Below, piece by piece: positions 1 through 11,503 of a stretch of 64,000 nucleotides of DNA. Within the stretch, counting starts at the first letter, position 1; each line of letters starts with the position of its first letter. The translations under genes and the position numbers were made by a program. The notes beneath the pieces were generated by a model. It saw only the letters and a list, made by a program, of their open reading frames with translations, had not been told where the DNA came from and made no database searches. The stretch is from contig JAGEMR010000011.1 in assembly GCA_021030915.1 (NCBI GenBank), positions 248,001 through 312,000 on the forward strand, in the 5' to 3' direction. The stretch is from Astrothelium macrocarpum (Eukaryota; Ascomycota; Dothideomycetes; Trypetheliales; Trypetheliaceae).

Positions 1-760
1 TCCGGGTTTTTACTCCCTGGACTCAGAACCGGCAATTTGGTCTTTGGACCATCCTGAGAGATCCCCGGTCCTTCTGTTGCTGGTGGTGCAAAATGAGACG
101 CAGCCTTCGGGTTGGTGGCGGTGACTACATTGGGCGTGGGAGAGCCAGTGAAAGTATCGATCGGAGTTGCAGCTTGCGCAAAAGAGTTCAACATGAACGG
201 TCCGCCACAGTTTGGGGATACAACAATGACCTGTGTAACGGTAGTACCATTGGTCACCTGAACGATGGTATCGGTTTGCACGCCGCAAGTGCCATTCATG
301 CTTTGGAACATCTGACGACGGGAAAGGAACCTGGAAACAGGTCGCTCAGAGACGCTGGCGTGCCGCTTGTCAAGTCGAGGTTGCGAGACAAGGCGGTCCT
401 CAGTTCTGCCCTCTTCTGACCTGCTTTCGGAAGCCACAGAGAGATCTAGGACAGTTGAGATCATACTTGTAGTAGTGGAGATTGGTTCTCCAGCAACATC
501 TTTGGCTGAATCAAATGAGCGTTTTAAAGCATTGCTGTTTGAGTGTGTGGCAATGACGGATGGAACGACTGTCGTGGATGATGCGACTATTTTTTCGACG
601 GGCTCGTTAAGAGGCTTGAAATGTGGTAAACCTTGAAGATGTTATCAGAGTTTAGGCTCGAAGCTCAACGCTTTATTAATAATTCCAGCTTACCATCTTC
701 AGCATTCACCAAGAAGCACAAGAACAATATGGCACAACAACACCACCATGATACTTTCAT
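1..760 (-). CDS. Secreted Ser/Thr-rich protein, 3' part cut by the window edge
   Basis: Two exons on the minus strand: 694-760, then 631 down past base 1. The 62-nt intron 632-693 starts GTAAGC and ends AG, and joins GAT G|GT so that the frame stays open to the window edge. The protein starts with a clear signal peptide (MKVSWWCCCAILFLCFLVNA). What follows is polar and Ser/Thr-rich, with basic pairs (LKRSF, LDKRH, RFLSRRQ) that could be Kex2-type processing sites. A segment with two cysteines and repeated T/V/Q (TIVQVTNGTTVTQVIVVSP, then NCGGPF) follows. I do not recognise the family. The composition is that of fungal cell-wall or surface glycoproteins. The stop codon lies outside the window. 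Confidence 0.7.
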
Positions 761-2610
761 TTTACAAGCTTTGTATTGACATTGCAAACACCGATAGGTG
801 TGCGGCGCTGTGCACCAAAGTAGTACCCAAGTCGAACGGATTTGGCCCATATTAAACCCATCCCGTCCCTCTGCAAGGCTGAGCTGAAGATAAGATTTAC
901 TGATTGTGATCGACTACATGTATCGAAATGACAAATATAAAAGGGAGTCAATCAATATCGGAACCTATGGGAGGATTTCTGACGGCCAGTAAGGTCACTC
1001 AATAGCGTGCGGCTGAATAAGTCTCCATCAAACTTTAAGTACTTACCTCACCAAAAATCCCTTCTAACCCTCAAAATATTAGCTGAAAGATCAGAAGCCG
1101 GTGCATCGTGGTCCGTTTGGACGTGGCTGAGATTTCCGCCAATAAACGCACACCGGTCGGGCGTGGTCTAGTTCAGCAAGACACGGCCTGACACAGTCGA
1201 CACGGTTGGCCCTTGCCTTCCCCTATTTTCTTCCAGGACAAATTCTTCAAATGACCAGGAGAATTCCTGAATGAAAAATACCGCACAGTCATCACATTTC
1301 CTGTGAAGAAGAACATCAATAAAACAATTGTGTGCCGTTCAGGTGCCAGGGGATGTTTTCTTGAGCAATATCCAGGGGAAACTTCGTCGCAATCTTGGCT
1401 CGGCTCAAAGTTTCATCAAAGATACCGGTAATGCTCATTACACTGAGTCAGCACACTTTCAGGGATATGGGCTGTAATGTTACCATGGGTTCGTGAGTGG
1501 AGCACCATCAACTTCCTAGCGTTCGAAGGCCATAAAATAATCACCTCCACGATTGTCTCAAAGGATCACGGACATCACATATTTCGTTGGATTCTCGATT
1601 GATTTGAGAGTCGCATTGCGGCAATGTGCTCAACGCAAACGGTCAAGTGGTCAAGCGCTATCAACGACCAGGAGGTTCACGTACTGGATCGCTTCAAAAG
1701 ACTCAAAATTCGATCTCGAGCCATGAACCTTGGCAAGGCTTTCAAACACGCTCTTTTGCCTCAATAGGCACATTATAGTGGCATGTCACGAAATGGAGGC
1801 GGATTTCGTCGACATGGCGATTTCAGAAGGCAGAGAAGTCTGACGAGAAAGATCACAATTGGCTGTCTCAATCGGCTGTTGTCTCATTCATGCACATCAT
1901 GCACTGTTCGGTTTTAAAGACTTCAGAGTAGTCAGCGCTATAGCGAGGCCAAGCTCTTTGAAAAGAATTCAAGGCAGTTTGAAATCTTGCGGTAAGTCTC
2001 TCGGAGCCTCCATGAACTTGTACTCGGCCGAGATATTTGGTTTCCTGGTGCAGTACTACCATACGGCGTTCACCCGGCTGCAGAGCAACTTATCAGGATG
2101 CCGTCCATGGAATTGACTAAATAACGAGACTTTTATTTGTCACCCGTAAGAACGTTCAAGTCGAGTGAAGCAATGTAAAAGCCTTGAGAATCGCAAGCAT
2201 AATGATATACAGGTGCACCGTTATTAGTGCGATCGTGAAACATTGTAGAAATACGTAAGGTTCTTGGATTTTTTAATTCATCCTGTATAAAAGCTCAGCT
2301 AAGGTAGCCGAGCTTAGTTCTGGTCTTCGACAACCGCCGATTAGAGTAGCCGAGCCGAGCCTTGAGCAAGGCCACGTGGTTAAATATAGCCTCTACGTAG
2401 ATTGAGCTTTCGTCACATTACGTCTGTCGGAGTTAGCTCCGATATTCATCATTCTGTAACACGATTGTTTACCCCTATTGATGTTACACATGAGTCTTTG
2501 AAATGCTGCTTAAGAAGCATTGCCTTGCAGAGGAAACGCTCGCTTCGATAAAAAATGCATGCTCGGAAATCCGCGCAGCACAACTCTTCCTCGTCCCCTG
2601 ATGGCTGACT
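761..2610. other. Intergenic, no gene recognised
   Basis: Short frames only, none with family-like content or consistent splice signals. Around 2285-2370 the phrase GTAGCCGAGC occurs twice in a GC-rich inverted-looking stretch. It presumably contains the promoters of the flanking genes. Confidence 0.5.
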
Positions 2611-4229
2611 ATGGTTTCGTACGGTTGTATCCGCACGATTTGTAGACGAGCGTCCATGTTTTCAAACTTGACCCGCTGCCATTTTCCACAGGATCAGTCT
2701 ACTTCGACTCGGTATTCCGCAACGCCCAAATCTCTTCCCTTTGACATTCTCGTTGATGAAGAGGCGATACCTGGGTACGATCCCAGCTACTTCTATCACC
2801 CCGACGCAGGAGATGTATTGGGTCGTAGGTATGAATTAAAGGCAAAGATTGGATGGGGAACTTCGTCGACCGTTTGGCTTGCGGAGGATATTAGCGGGTG
2901 CTCGAGATCCTAAATAAACTACCTTTTGCAATACTAACACAACTTCAGTCGGAGGTGGCAGTCGAATCGGTATACGGCTATCAAGATCAGCGACTCCAGA
3001 CATGCAAGTAAGGAGGCGGCTAGACATGAGCTGGACATGGATGACCGCATCGCCAGTGCCAAGTCAGATCACAGAGGACGCCGTATCCTCAGGACCGCCG
3101 TCGATCATTTCGAGGTGACTTCTCCATCCGGATCTCACCTTTGTCTGGTTTTTGAACCCATGAGGGACCCGCTATGGCTGTTTAGACGCCGATTTGGTGC
3201 GGATAGAGTGCTCACCTCGTTTCTACCCATCTTCAAGGCTTATATCTAAATTTTGCTTGAGGGTCTGGACTACCTGCATTCGGAATGCCACATCATCCAT
3301 ACGGGTCAGTGTAAAGTATTCTTAATTATATTGGAGACACTCTAAAATCTCTAGATCTCAAACTGGACAATATCATGGTTACATTTGAGGACCAAGCAGT
3401 CATCGAAAATTTCGTCAAAAATCAAGCCGAGAACTCCATGAGCCGGAAATTGATAGATGGTCGTGCAGTATACCTTTGCCATAACGATTTTGGAGAGTTT
3501 GATGGGAAGCCTGCATTGAGAAAGATGTCTCCGAAGATCACAGACTTCGGCTTGGCAGAACGAGGGGACCATCTCCAATCTCTCATTCATCCCATCCAAC
3601 CGAGCCATTGCCATGCCCCTGAGGTCCTCCTAGGCACAGGATGGTCTTATAGCGCCGATATATGGAATTTTGGTATAATGGTGTGTATCTGAAAGACTCC
3701 GCATAACGCCACTAAATTTGATGCTACCAGGTTTGGGATCTACTTGCAGGTCGACAACTGTTTAACGCGATCGACAAAGAAGACCAGTCGTACAGCGCCC
3801 TCTGCCATCTATCAGAGATGATTGCTTTGCTTGGGCCCACACCGATACAGCTACTCGACCGCGAAAAGAATATGCGACATTGGAGATGGAGTCCCAAAGT
3901 TTGCAATAGTAAAGGAGAAATATGCGACAATGCCATCGATTTCTTTAGCGGGCCATTTTTCTCTGACGAGGGTAGGCTCAAGGGAATTCATGGCAGCCTT
4001 CAGATTATAGCTAACTAGTTTACCTTCAGGCGATTTTATGCGGAAAGACTTTATACCTGTCGAGCGCAATCTCTCTAACGAAGTGCCTGATTGTATGGTC
4101 GGCAAAGACAGAAAGCTTTTTCTTGATTTCATGAAGAGAATGCTTTGCTGGCTCCCAGAAGATAGGGCGACAGCGAAAGAGTTAAAGGACGATCCGTGGC
4201 TCGATTTCACCAGGAATATGCCGAGGTGA
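2611..4229 (+). pseudogene. SRPK-like protein kinase, interrupted by an in-frame stop
   Basis: Five exons keep phase: 2611-2897, 2949-3304, 3355-3680, 3731-3971, 4030-4229. The first intron has a perfect TACTAAC branch site. Together they give 469 codons with the order of a fungal SRPK/CMGC-type kinase. The N-terminus has a Tyr/Pro-rich lead (PGYDPSYFYHPDAGD), then the Gly loop (IGWGTSSTVWLA) and the ATP-binding Lys (YTAIKI). The catalytic loop reads IIHTDLKLDN across an exon junction, the metal-binding motif is ITDFGLA, and APEVLLG is followed by SADIWNFG. All catalytic residues are present. However, codon 3247-3249 is TAA just before ILLEGLDYLHSE, where no intron can be fitted without breaking the domain. 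CAA to TAA in a CpA context is the RIP signature. So it is a recent pseudogene, a read-through gene or a sequencing error. An alternative start is the ATG at 2656. Confidence 0.75.
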
Positions 4230-5153
4230 TTTGCATTTAGAAATGGCGCTATAGCAAGAAAGGAAGAAGAAAGACAAGAGCAGGGCCGAGAACAAACTTG
4301 TGTTCCGATCACAAAGAGAATCTATTTTGTTTCTAGAACTATGGTTGGGAGACTCCTCCAGAGGACAACATCCATCCACCTAGACAAAATGAGATAACTT
4401 CTAGGGCTGTCAAGAATCTATTGCGTTTATGGGATAGATAGGCCTGCCATAGAGCGCCAGAGTCCCCGAGCGCCGCAAGGTATGTCAAATGTTTGGTCAC
4501 ATTGCAAAGTTTCGCGTGTCACTAAAATTAGATGTGTGTTAAGCAAACTCGATCCGAACAGACGATAAAACTCTCAAATACTAGAAAAGGTAACTTCTTT
4601 TTTCTAATTGTTTTAGAGTTCAAATTCATTTTTTGCTCTAGATCTTCCCATGGTTGTCGCTCCAAATTTTGAGAGGCTTTGAGTCGAAATAGTAGGAAAC
4701 TTCCAACTCAAACTACCCAGTCTGTAGATTCTAAGCATTAGTATAGGAAAAGACTTCAATCTGTGACGTTTGATATGTTTAATGCATCTGATGGTGAGGA
4801 TCGACATGTCTGCAGGAGGATTTAGTCCCATGTAATTTATGCAAGTTGCAAAGAGAGATTTCAAAGCATGACTGCTGACAAAACACCCATCATGCCAAGA
4901 AAGGAATCACGGTGAACGCTAAATGGACTAAAGTTCTGTAAAGAGATTCTGCATCTACCTGGTCCCAAGTAATCTCATCATAGGTAGTAGTGGCTTGGGA
5001 TGTGAGGAAGCCCCGCATAACGTCATTTTCAATAGGTTCATCCAGTCAATTTACATATACTGATCAATTACTAAGTGTCATATGCTATAATTCAGGATTG
5101 GATTGAACAAATCCCATCCATTCTAAAATTTCATATCGTCCCAATCAATCACC
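4230..5153. other. Intergenic, no gene recognised
   Basis: Moderately AT-rich spacer between the kinase pseudogene and the omega-type GST gene. No coding frame, RNA gene or repeat was recognised. The last 100 bases are the likely GST promoter. Confidence 0.5.
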
Positions 5154-6002
5154 ATGGCTCAAAAGAACGGCCACCCAGACGCGGAACTACACCCCTCGGC
5201 CACAGGCCTTGCCGCAAACACCGTCGCGGCGCATGCCTCCGAGCAACCCCTCAAACTCTACTCAGGCTGGTTCTGTCCCTTCGTGCAACGCGTCTGGGTC
5301 GTGCTCGAAGAGAAGCAGATCCCCTACCAATACATCGAGGTGAACCCGTACAACAAACCCGCGTCGCTACTCAAGCTCAACCCGCGGGGGCTCGTGCCGA
5401 CGCTCGAGTACGACAACAAGCCGCTGTATGAAAGCAACGTCGTGCTCGAGTTCCTCGAGGATGTGTACGGGAGCAGTCATGGCCCGAGCTTGCGCCCAAA
5501 GGACCCCGTCCAGCGCGCAAGAGGTCGCATCTGGATGGATTTCACGACGAGTCGGGTCGTCCCCGCGTATCATCGCTTTTTGCAGTATCAGCCCAAGCAA
5601 GGGCAGAGCGAGCAGGAGGCGAAGCAGGGACTGGACGAGGTGCGACAGGCGCTTTTGGTGCGGTTCAAGGAGTTTGCGTGGGAGTTGGACGAAACGGGAC
5701 CGTATTTCTTTGGAGCAGAGCCGAGCTTGGTGGACTTTGTGTTGGCGCCGTGGGCGGTGAGGCTGTGGGTGTTTGATCATTTCAAGGGCGGGTTGGGAAT
5801 TCCGGAGAAGGGAAAGGGCGGAGAGGACGAGGTAGCGTGGGAGAAGTGGAGGAAGTGGACGACAGCGATTGCGAATCGGAAGAGCGTTAAAGAAACAACA
5901 AGCGAGACAGAGTTTTACTTGCCCATCTACCAGCGATATGCAGATGATAAGGCTATGAGTGAGATGGCCAAGGCGACAAGGCAAGGATTGCCCGTGCCAT
6001 GA
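5154..6002 (+). CDS. Omega-type glutathione S-transferase
   Basis: Intronless, 282 residues. A 33-residue leader precedes the thioredoxin-like GSH-binding domain, which starts LKLYSGWFCPFVQRVWVVLE. The CPF motif (Cys41) is the catalytic cysteine expected of omega GSTs, which act as thiol transferases and dehydroascorbate reductases rather than classic conjugating enzymes. NPRGLVPTLEY supplies the cis-Pro, and ESNVVLEFLEDVYG the GSH gamma-Glu site. The C-terminal all-alpha domain runs from about residue 120 to 260 (DFTTSRVVPAYHRFLQ; FGAEPSLVDFVLAPWAVRLW). The start is the first ATG, in a CACCATGG context. The region is GC-richer and more codon-biased than its neighbours, which suggests good expression. 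A T(11) run follows the stop. Confidence 0.9.
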   Translation: MAQKNGHPDAELHPSATGLAANTVAAHASEQPLKLYSGWFCPFVQRVWVVLEEKQIPYQYIEVNPYNKPASLLKLNPRGLVPTLEYDNKPLYESNVVLEFLEDVYGSSHGPSLRPKDPVQRARGRIWMDFTTSRVVPAYHRFLQYQPKQGQSEQEAKQGLDEVRQALLVRFKEFAWELDETGPYFFGAEPSLVDFVLAPWAVRLWVFDHFKGGLGIPEKGKGGEDEVAWEKWRKWTTAIANRKSVKETTSETEFYLPIYQRYADDKAMSEMAKATRQGLPVP

Positions 6003-6139
6003 TGGTGATTCCACTTCTCTTTTTTTTTTTTGAAAAGAATTTGCGAGAAATTGCCGCCCATAAAAATGTATTGAATTATGTCCAAGAAGTGTTACATGTA
6101 GTCGTGTACACGTGAAACTTAAACATACCGTAGCCATCA

Positions 6140-8198
6140 TCAATCAATGCCATCATCCTTGGGCATTTCTTGGGGAGCTGCCTGTGGACTGTCCCTCGGA
6201 GCATCTTGAGGGTAGAAATCTACCGCACCTTCTTGACCCAAAATTCCCAGCCTGTCGTAAAGACTTCGTGCCCTGATATAGGGGTCCAACTGCCAGTAAT
6301 TCTTCGCCAGTTCCGAAGCAAGCTCTGTTCTCTTTTGTGACTGGTCCTTTTCACCGTCGATCCAGCGCAGAGTAGAATTTTCATACTCCTTTGCCATTTT
6401 TTGCCGTAGTTTCAATATCTCGTCTCTTGTTGATGTGTCTTTCATCCGGTCGTTTTCGCCATCTCGAGGCTCGACGTATTTGTACTCCCAGTCCTCCTCA
6501 CCACCGAGCTCCTTCATTGCTTTGGTCTTGTCAACGTATTCTGTCAATTCCTCAAAGTTGCTGGTGAAGTGAACTTTGGCAGCCACGACAGGGTCGAGCC
6601 AACCTCGAATGATCTTCCATATACCTTGAAATATCCACGGAGCCTTGTGAACGAGCACAGCGCCAAGAGATTCTGGATAATTGGCCTCAAAACACTTAAT
6701 CATGAATTTGACAGGGGTATAGTCCTGTTAGAGTCGTGAGTTTCATAATTTGTAGACTTGACCAGGGTAAACATACCATATTTGCCAATGAAAAATCAGT
6801 CATATCAAAGATGAGCGTTGCAGTATCGACGTTACCCCTCAACATTAACCTTGCGGTCTCGATTGTATGAACCGTATACCTTTCTAAAGAACTCACTGTC
6901 TGGTCGCCCCCATGATGTAATCTTACCCTTACTACACACATTGGCCTTCCCTCTTTATCCAGTCCATGTAAGAAGCTCTTTCCCATGCGGTACTGCGCCA
7001 AAAAATCTTTGCCATCCCTTTCTTTGTTTGAGTTATTTGCGCCCTCAGCCTTGCCTTGCGAATCCAATAGACAGCCTTCGTCTCCTCGCAGCATGATATC
7101 GTCATCAACGCGAAATTCCTGGTCACGCCAATGCATGTTACTGATCGCCATGATAAGTGCGGCGTGAACATCCCACTTTCTAGCACGCAGGAATCGTAGA
7201 AGCAGCGCATCAGGGTGGTCATGCTTCACCATGCTCCAAAACGCCGATCGTAACGATTCTGGCGATTGAGAAGCAATCGTTTCTCGAAATTGTTTGTTCT
7301 GACCGTATTTGTCGTTTGCGCCGTCCATACTATCGAAAATGCCTTCTACTGGAGGCGGAGAGCTTGGAGCGGGGGAGCTCTCACTTTCCTTCCTGCCACG
7401 ATGTAGGAAGCCAAGACGAGATTTCCTCCTTTTTTCTGGTGTGGCTGGTGGTTCTGAAGAAGAAGCTTTCTCTGGAGACAATGCGTTGGTAGACTCCGAA
7501 GGGGATCCGACTTCGCCGTTAGCAATTCCGTTGGGTTGAGCATCGTCTATATTGTGCAATTTTTGGACACCAAAAACCTTGAGTGTTACTTTCCAGAACT
7601 CCTTCAATTTCTCTTCCTGTTCCGCAGTCAAAGTACCGGGTCGACCTGGGGGCGCATTTTCGGCCATTGTGCTCTTTGGAGTGTCGTCTTGTCCGGTCGG
7701 CAATTCCGCTGAGAAGGCGTGCTTACGCGGGGTGAGATGTATAGGTGAAGATGGACGTGAGAGTTCTTCAAGTAAGATTGCACTGACAATGGTCACGACA
7801 CATGCAACCGCAAGCGTCCAACTTCCAATAGCGCTGTGCCTTGTGAATCGGCCTGTCTGGACCGAGGCTGGAAGGCTCAGGTACAAGCGCCTTTGCGGGC
7901 GCGCGGGGAGCGCTACCAAAGTTGGACGGCGAAGGGTGAGCTTGGCAATGGGAGAATTGGCACGAAAGAAAGAGACCAAGCGCACAGGAGTAGAGACACG
8001 ATCAAGGAGAAAGGGGCACATCAATCTTGCAGCAAAGGCATGGGCAAGATCGGATGATTGACACAGACGGAAACGAGCGGGAGAGAGCAACCGGTACGGG
8101 AAGCCAGAAGGAGAAACCCACCTGAGTTTCTCTTGGTGGGGATTCGGGCTATTGGCAAAACTCAAGCGATCGAATGAAATGGGACAAGAGACGGGCAA
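6140..8198 (-). CDS. CSR1: Csr1/Sfh2-like Sec14 phosphatidylinositol transfer protein
   Basis: Two exons: 6777-8198 and 6140-6724, with a 52-nt intron 6725-6776 that starts GTATGT and ends CAG. The junction gives FSLANM|DYTPVKFMIKCFEA, which is uninterrupted CRAL-TRIO sequence. The CRAL-TRIO N domain (LLRFLRARKWDVHAAL) and lipid-binding domain (RLHHGGDQTVSSLERY; ESLGAVLVHKAPWIF; GWLDPVVAAKVHF) match the yeast Csr1 group, which binds PI and squalene and acts in lipid traffic. The N-terminus is much longer than in yeast. It has an Arg-rich stretch and a hydrophobic segment (LAVACVVTIVSAILL), possibly mitochondrial or membrane targeting. The real start may be the in-frame ATG at 8021 (MCPFLLDRVSTPVRLVSFF) rather than 8198. 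DAM1 is divergent, and the shared promoter is only 147-324 bp. Confidence 0.85.
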
Positions 8199-8345
8199 TT
8201 GTGAACTTTACAAGCAGCTACAGGGTATCTAGATCGGTCGAATGCATGTCATGCTCCCTCGCATTCCCTCGCATGTATTGGCCTAAGCGCGTTGTTCCTC
8301 CACCACGACTCGTGCGATTTTCCCCCTTTCAACCACATACATCAT

Positions 8346-9185
8346 ATGGCGACCCCAGTAGATTCGCAGCGAACATCAGCAAACCGTCGACTGGGCTCAT
8401 TCTCTCGGTCCCAGCCTCCATCCCGTCCAACTACCCCACTACGGCCAACTTCACGAACGTCACTTCGAGACTCTTCATCCGCAAAGCGACACTCTTCTCG
8501 TGATGCCTCAGACTCGACCAAGAACCCCCTGAAAGATCTAGAGCCAGCATTCGCTGAGCTTGCAGATGGCATGGCAGATCTCGAAGCCAATTTCATGCAT
8601 CTGCAACTCATGCATGAAAGTCTGGCCCGATTTACCGAAGATTTTGGAAGTCTGTTGTATGGGATGAATGTCAACGCTTTCTGTGTTGATTTTCCGGAGG
8701 CAAGTGAATTGTCTCGGTCACTGATTCATATGCCCATATTCACTCTAACTCATTCTAATTCATTCATTCAGGCACCTGTACCAGAGTCATTCAAACGTGC
8801 CCATAACCTGGAGAACTCAAACCAAGCACCGCGCTCTGCCGAGGCCCAGCGCTTTCACAATCTAGACGGTGATGCCGAAGCCACATTCCTGTAAGACTTG
8901 TTTTTTTTTTTTCGTCAATCTAATCGTTCGGGTCTGATCATTGGTATCATCAGCACAACGGATACCTCATTTGTTGAAAATCCACCCATTTCATCCAGAT
9001 CAGCATCCCGATTTGAGACACCTGCACCACCTCGAAGGACCAATATGGCTGCGCCTGCTCAAAAAGGGGTCTCTGCCGCCGCAGCTAGTAGGCGGGGGGC
9101 GCCGGCAGGAACAGGAAGAGGCTCTTCCGTGAGGAGCAGGGGTGCAAGTGGAATTGCCAGGGGTAAATCTACAGGGACGCGATAA
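8346..9185 (+). CDS. DAM1: DASH complex subunit Dam1
   Basis: Three exons, 8346-8699, 8772-8890 and 8954-9185, give 234 residues. The central block (LEPAFAELADGMADLEANFM, then HLQLMHESLARFTEDFG, then NVNAFCVDFPEAP) is the diagnostic Dam1 domain of the fungal DASH/Dam1 ring, which couples kinetochores to microtubules. The N-terminus is Ser/Arg/Pro-rich with many S/TP and RxxS sites, suitable for kinase control; in yeast this is Ipl1/Aurora. The C-terminal tail is basic and Gly/Ala/Arg-rich (RRGAPAGTGRGSSVRSRGAS), as expected for microtubule contact. The first intron begins GC: the donor reads GAG|GCAAGT, and only this gives FPEAPVPESF in frame. The second intron is ordinary GT-AG with a T(11) tract. 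The start ATG at 8346 gives MATPVDSQRT; an upstream in-frame ATG at 8292 is less likely. Confidence 0.92.
8700..8771 (+). other. GC-AG spliceosomal intron in DAM1
   Basis: Donor AG|GCAAGT and acceptor CATTCAG|GC, 72 nt. Using the nearby GTGAAT donor instead would break the conserved FPEAP frame, so the GC donor is forced by the protein. Confidence 0.85.
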
Positions 9186-9570
9186 CTCCTAGTCAAGCAT
9201 GATGCGTCTCATGGTCTCTTTAATTTCTGATATTCAGAATAGAAGTAAATCTTTGGGACTGAAGAGCTCTGGATGTGTTGAACGTCTCAAGATTCATCTA
9301 GTTATAAGATGTATCTACACCCTCTGCCTCTTCGTCATTAGTTTCTCCGAAAGTTTAGCTCAGCTCTGTTATTCCCAACGTCCACCATCATGTCTTACCA
9401 AGGAAAAGCGTCCAGGTCATAACGAGTGCAAAAAGCAGAGCGTAAAAATGTCGCTTGCTATCAAATTGGTATCTCGAGAATGCATTAAAACCGAAAATCC
9501 ACAAGTGCCGCCCAAAATTCGAAAAAAATATTAAGGAACGCAGGTCTATTGCAGGTGCTCCGAGGCTCAT

Positions 9571-11503
9571 TTACTCCGAAAGTTCATGGCAAGAGCCGTT
9601 GAAAAAGGACCGATTTTCTTTGCGATACGCCCAACCTTTGAGAGCAATGACAATGGCCGACCATGCCATCAAGAGTGCGGTCAAGCCCATGGTGACGGTG
9701 AAGATGAACATGGCATCCAACTTATATTGCTCGAGAGCAGCAACAGTGTCCTTGTTACTGGCCATGAAGAGGATGCCACCAGATATCAAACAGAAACTGG
9801 AAATCAACTCAGAGGGCGGGCGAGAAGGGAGATATGATGTTGGTGGTGCGATGTACAGCGTGATGTACGTGACGGCGCGAGCGAGTGCGAAGCCGACGAA
9901 CAGAGATCCCCACTGACTATGAATCATCGTTGAAACCATGGAAGACTGGTGGTGAGCAGACATCATGATACCCAAAAGTAGTATTATGAGGCCTGGAAGA
10001 GGATTCATCGGGAACTTGTACGTTTTGGGCTGGTTCCATTCTGAATCGTGCTCATGCGCGTTGTTCCGTTGGACCGAGAGAACGTTGGTATTCAAAAGCT
10101 GGCGGATACTCCTTGACTCGATGAGCATGCCAAGCAACCCTCCCCCAAAAAACATAACTGTAATACTGATATGTTCGAGGTCCTGTGCCATCCAGGGGCC
10201 ACCCCAGGCCGCCAAATGCTCCAACCAGACATTAGAAATGCCGTAGAGGAAAATCACAAATGATTCAACAAATTCTGCGGAGGGTAGCCTGGCCTTCCAA
10301 CGGCCTACCATTTCCCTGGTGGGCTTGACGTTCCAAGCCCAGCCGAAGTCGGCAAAGCAGCCCATCCAGCGACCGAGGGTGAGCAAGCCATACCCAACGA
10401 AGATGCCACCTTTGATGAAGTGTGCGAGGCCATTGAAGACAGCAGAATCGCGCTAGTTAAGTAATTAGCAAAAACATGGTTGTGCAAGGACGCTAAAGGG
10501 GCGTGCTCACAAAGACCCCGCCATACGTCACCATGCCCGTTGTGAACCCCACAAAACCCAGAAGCAGCAAAGTTCTTTCGACTGCGTGGAAGATTCCTTG
10601 CAATACCAGCCAGGTTCGGCCAATCGCGTATTTGGGCACGTGGTGCTTCAGGAACTTATCGACCCGGGTATTGCGCAGGAACCCACGCTTCTCTTCATCA
10701 TCCACAGTTTCGTCCTCATCGTCTTTTTCGTTGTCGGTCTGGAAGTCCACCGGTCGGAAAGGGGACCGCATCTCAGCGAAATGCAAGGTATCAAACTGCT
10801 GGCTCATCGATCGTGGGCTTCCAACAAGAGAAGCTGTGTTACGCTCGGTTCCTTGGCCAGAGTCGCGCGACCAGCTATTCTCTCGTGAGTGGGCATCACG
10901 GAAGGGACGATATTGCGCGATTGCAGCGGAAGTCAAAGCGGGCCTCTTGAACTGGTTCCTGATCCTCTTTGCTGTGTAGAGATTCACAATGCTCATCAGG
11001 ACCCACGCGCACGCAATCCATGTAATCGCCCACCCGGCTTTATGGTGTGCGTTGTTCGGGTACAGATCCGGAGTTTGCGAATTATATATGGTACCGACTA
11101 GTAATCCTACTGCGTTTGCAAGAAGAAATAGGAACTGCACGAGCAATGTATAACGCGACTTGCTGATGCTGAACATGATACCTAGTTGATATGAGCCTCC
11201 TGTCCTCCTCGTTCAAATCTCCATACAACACTTACCGATGGGAAGAATAACGGCCCACGCCAGAGTCATGAGAAAGATGTGCGCGTACATTGTACGGGCA
11301 TGATCTGACAGTGCAAAATAGCTCTGCGGTTTCATTGTTGCCGAGTCCGCACCATCAGCTATGGTAGGTCTGTTTGGTGTATCATCCATCATCACTGTCT
11401 TGTTGTCAGGTCCATGCCTATCTTCACCATGAGCAACCACCAATGGCAGCAGCCCAAGCAGCGTTGCTGCCGCTGTTGTCAAAAAAGCGCGACCAGCCGG
11501 CAT
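9571..11503 (-). CDS. YTP1: Ytp1-like multispanning membrane protein
   Basis: Three exons, 11236-11503, 10511-11181 and 9571-10452, with introns of 54 and 58 nt; all phases join cleanly for 606 residues. A signal peptide (AFLTTAAATLLGLLPLVVAHG) is followed by a DUF2427-type block, which begins SDHARTMYAHIFLMTLAWA. A cytosolic acidic linker (FQTDNEKDDEDETVDDEEKR) comes next, then the Ytp1 C-terminal domain with about seven hydrophobic helices (VERTLLLLGFVGFTTGMVTY; FVIFLYGISNVWLEHLAAWG; PLPGLIILLLGIMMSAHHQ). Conserved His residues sit in the helices (AHI, WLEHL, AHHQ), reminiscent of cytochrome b561-like proteins. The biochemical role of the family is not established. Confidence 0.88.

Noticed and set aside
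5367..6143. 258-codon minus-strand frame
   Set aside because: Antisense of the well-supported omega-type GST; no family features.
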